Positions 62,508 to 64,000 of a stretch of 64,000 nt of DNA are shown in pieces. Positions within the stretch are counted from its first letter, which is position 1. Every line of letters begins with the position of its first letter. The DNA is from Opimibacter sp041746735 (GTDB lineage Bacteria; Bacteroidota; Bacteroidia; Chitinophagales; Saprospiraceae). The DNA is taken from the NCBI GenBank assembly GCA_041746735.1, contig JBGTGP010000020.1, positions 62,001-126,000 on the forward strand, written 5' to 3'. Under the pieces are notes generated by a model. It was given only the letters and a program-made list of their open reading frames with translations, made no database searches and had not been told where the DNA came from. A program made the translations under genes and the position numbers.

Positions 62508-63545
62508 TCAATTTCCCATCAACGCTTTTCCCTCGATCGCCCTGAATCCATTCTGATCGATCACCGCGACATACGGAGGTGTCGTGCCTTCAAGTTTGAT
62601 AGAAGCGACTCCTACTTCACCCGATTTATTGAAGGCAACCATTTTGACATTGAAATTGACCTTGGAAGGTCCGCCATTGAGGTCGATGATACGTTCGACG
62701 ACGGCTTCGCAGGCTTTCTGTGGTGACAGTCCGGCCCGCATTTTTTCTACCAGGAGAAACGAACCGCAGGTCCGAAGCAATTCCTCACCCCGGCCGGTGG
62801 CACCGGCGGCTCCGACCTCATTGTCGACATACAAGCCCGCGCCGATGATAGGAGAGTCCCCGACCCGGCCAGGAATCTTGGCAAAGAGCCCGCTGGTCGT
62901 CGTGATACCGGCCACATCTCCAGCCTGGCCCATGCCCAGCACATTGATCGTACCACCTTTGCGATCCGGACGTTTGTAGATCCCATCTGCAGGCGGAAAC
63001 CAGTCATCATCCTTGCTGAGGTTTTCTTTCCATTCAAGCCAGGCGATACGCGCCTCTTCCGTCAGCAGATTTTCCTCCGGAAATCCATGCGCCTTGGCAA
63101 ATTCCAACGCACCGGCACCTACGATCAGCGCATGATCCGTACGCTCCATGACCAACCGGGCCACCGAGCAGGCCTTCTTAATATTTTCAAGGGCGGCCAC
63201 ACTACCACATTTGTGTGTAGGACCATACATCACAGAAGCATCGAGGGTGACAACACCACGTTCATTCGGCAGTCCGCCATAGCCGACGGACATATCTTCC
63301 GGATCCAGTTCACATACATTTGATCCGGCTTCCACAGCATCCAGGATGCTGCCGGTCTCCTGAAATTTTTCCCAGGCGGGGATCAGCACTTTTTTGCCCC
63401 AGTATTCGCCACGACTGCACAGGATCAGCGGTGATGCAGCAACCTGAGGAGCACTGTATCTGGAGGGATTTGTGAGTTTGTGAAATACCGGCAGGCTGAT
63501 ACCCATCATACCCAAGTGTTGAAGAAAGTCACGACGTTGCGTCAT
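62508..63545 (-). CDS. Glycosylasparaginase-like Ntn hydrolase with altered cleavage site
   Basis: 345 aa. The family hydrolyses N4-(beta-N-acetylglucosaminyl)-asparagine after self-cleaving before a threonine. The N-terminus (TQRRDFLQHLGMMGISLPVF) looks like a twin-arginine signal, so it may be exported folded. The C-terminal half has the conserved ITTTSG, KIPGRVGDSPIIGAGLYVDN and GAAGATGRGEELLR. At the expected nucleophile, HDT-IGM in known enzymes, this protein reads GGT-INVLGM: Thr199 remains but His-Asp is replaced by Gly-Gly. Substrate uncertain. Downstream of the amidohydrolase in transcription, 37 bp apart. Confidence 0.86.
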   Translation of the reverse strand: MTQRRDFLQHLGMMGISLPVFHKLTNPSRYSAPQVAASPLILCSRGEYWGKKVLIPAWEKFQETGSILDAVEAGSNVCELDPEDMSVGYGGLPNERGVVTLDASVMYGPTHKCGSVAALENIKKACSVARLVMERTDHALIVGAGALEFAKAHGFPEENLLTEEARIAWLEWKENLSKDDDWFPPADGIYKRPDRKGGTINVLGMGQAGDVAGITTTSGLFAKIPGRVGDSPIIGAGLYVDNEVGAAGATGRGEELLRTCGSFLLVEKMRAGLSPQKACEAVVERIIDLNGGPSKVNFNVKMVAFNKSGEVGVASIKLEGTTPPYVAVIDQNGFRAIEGKALMGN

Positions 63546-63582
63546 AGTGTTGGTTTTGTTTTTCGTTTTGTCTGTAGTGTTT

Positions 63583-64000
63583 TTATGATTTTCCAGGTAG
63601 CATGCCCGGTTGAAAGAGTTTAAAGCCTGTTTCTTCTTTTTCCTGATCCACCATAGCCTTCACATCCTGCAGAAGTTGTTTGGCGTCATAGATGATGCCG
63701 TCCTTGATCGTATAGCGCACACCACCCACGCGCTCGACGACATTGTCTTCATTGAGACGGATGGCGCCGGTACCATAAAGGGATTGCAGATTGACCAATG
63801 GATTTTCCTCCAGGAGGATCAGGTCCGCGAGTTTGCCCACTTCTACAGATCCCAGATCACGCTCCATACCCAACGCCTCCGCACCACTGAGCGTAGCCGC
63901 ACGAATCACTTCAAGTGGATGAAAGCCAGCCTCCCGTAGTAGTTCCAGTTCACGTATGTAGGCAAAGCCATACAACTGAAAGATAAAACCCGAATCCGAA
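63583..64000 (-). CDS. Amidohydrolase family protein, C-terminal part
   Basis: The frame enters from the right edge; about 139 residues are visible and the N-terminal metal-binding HxH lies outside. Visible are SDSGFIFQLYGFAYIRELEL (the last metal-ligand Asp region), HPLEVIRAATLSGAEALGM and GSVEVGKLADLILLEENPL, the usual closing part of imidazolonepropionase-like amidohydrolases and cyclic imidases. It probably acts on an amide bond in the same operon as the downstream asparaginase-like gene; both point to peptide or amide catabolism. Confidence 0.85.
   Translation of the reverse strand, partial: SDSGFIFQLYGFAYIRELELLREAGFHPLEVIRAATLSGAEALGMERDLGSVEVGKLADLILLEENPLVNLQSLYGTGAIRLNEDNVVERVGGVRYTIKDGIIYDAKQLLQDVKAMVDQEKEETGFKLFQPGMLPGKS

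Overview
The window is a chromosomal segment of a Bacteroidota bacterium, most likely a Saprospiria/Chitinophagia-type free-living member (the order is inference). The evidence is a secreted metalloprotease with PKD repeats and a type IX secretion sorting tail, a TonB-dependent receptor under a TPP riboswitch, promoters of the Bacteroidota type (TTTG, about 19-20 bp, TAnnTTTG), DUF3810 and DUF6794 proteins, futalosine hydrolase (MqnB), and the lack of strong Shine-Dalgarno sites. Coding density is high and base composition is close to 50% GC, except for an AT-rich island at about 49.0-53.9 kb.

Layout. 0-9.4 kb: PAP2 phosphatase, an OmpH-like lipoprotein, DnaG, a candidate terminated small RNA before dapB, YceI, SppA, a PPK2-DUF58 pair and thioredoxin. 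9.4-24.6 kb: DUF3810, an outer-membrane protein coupled to mqnB, a secreted or anchored nuclease, a methyltransferase, divergent aroC/mutS2, DUF6794, a YkuK-like protein, SMC, a queuosine-precursor transporter and a serine hydrolase. 24.6-32.4 kb: an eIF1/SUI1 homologue with a probable leaderless promoter, the 1295-residue PKD metalloprotease, a beta-barrel protein and a thiamin-regulated TonB receptor. 32.4-39.3 kb: lpdA, then a tightly coupled surE-membrane protein-lpxB-hypothetical run, and topA. 39.3-48.7 kb: a two-gene coiled-coil/membrane module, gpsA, yidC, a tandem universal stress protein, and glgC-glgA (glycogen).

49.0-53.9 kb is an accessory island. It holds a complete type II restriction-modification operon of the BsuBI/PstI kind (XRE controller, N6-adenine methyltransferase, endonuclease) whose promoter carries a perfect inverted repeat, then a frameshifted DUF262 relic, a transposase relic, and a GNAT gene followed by an attC-like imperfect palindrome inside a 12-bp inverted repeat. 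54.0-59.2 kb holds an FAD oxidoreductase without a normal start codon, a membrane cupin, an SH3-plus-metallo-beta-lactamase protein and a TlpA-like thioredoxin protein. 59.4-64 kb returns to core genes (mnmA, a lipoprotein, rimM) and ends with an Ntn-hydrolase asparaginase and the 3' part of an amidohydrolase.

Several long intergenic gaps (39.4, 41.4, 45.5, 57.8, 59.3 and 62 kb) hold tandem and dispersed repeats that recur across the window, some as reverse complements. The least explained units are the coiled-coil gene pair at 39.7-41.3 kb, the SH3-MBL protein and the small-RNA candidate at 3.5 kb. I see no rRNA, tRNA, prophage or CRISPR array.
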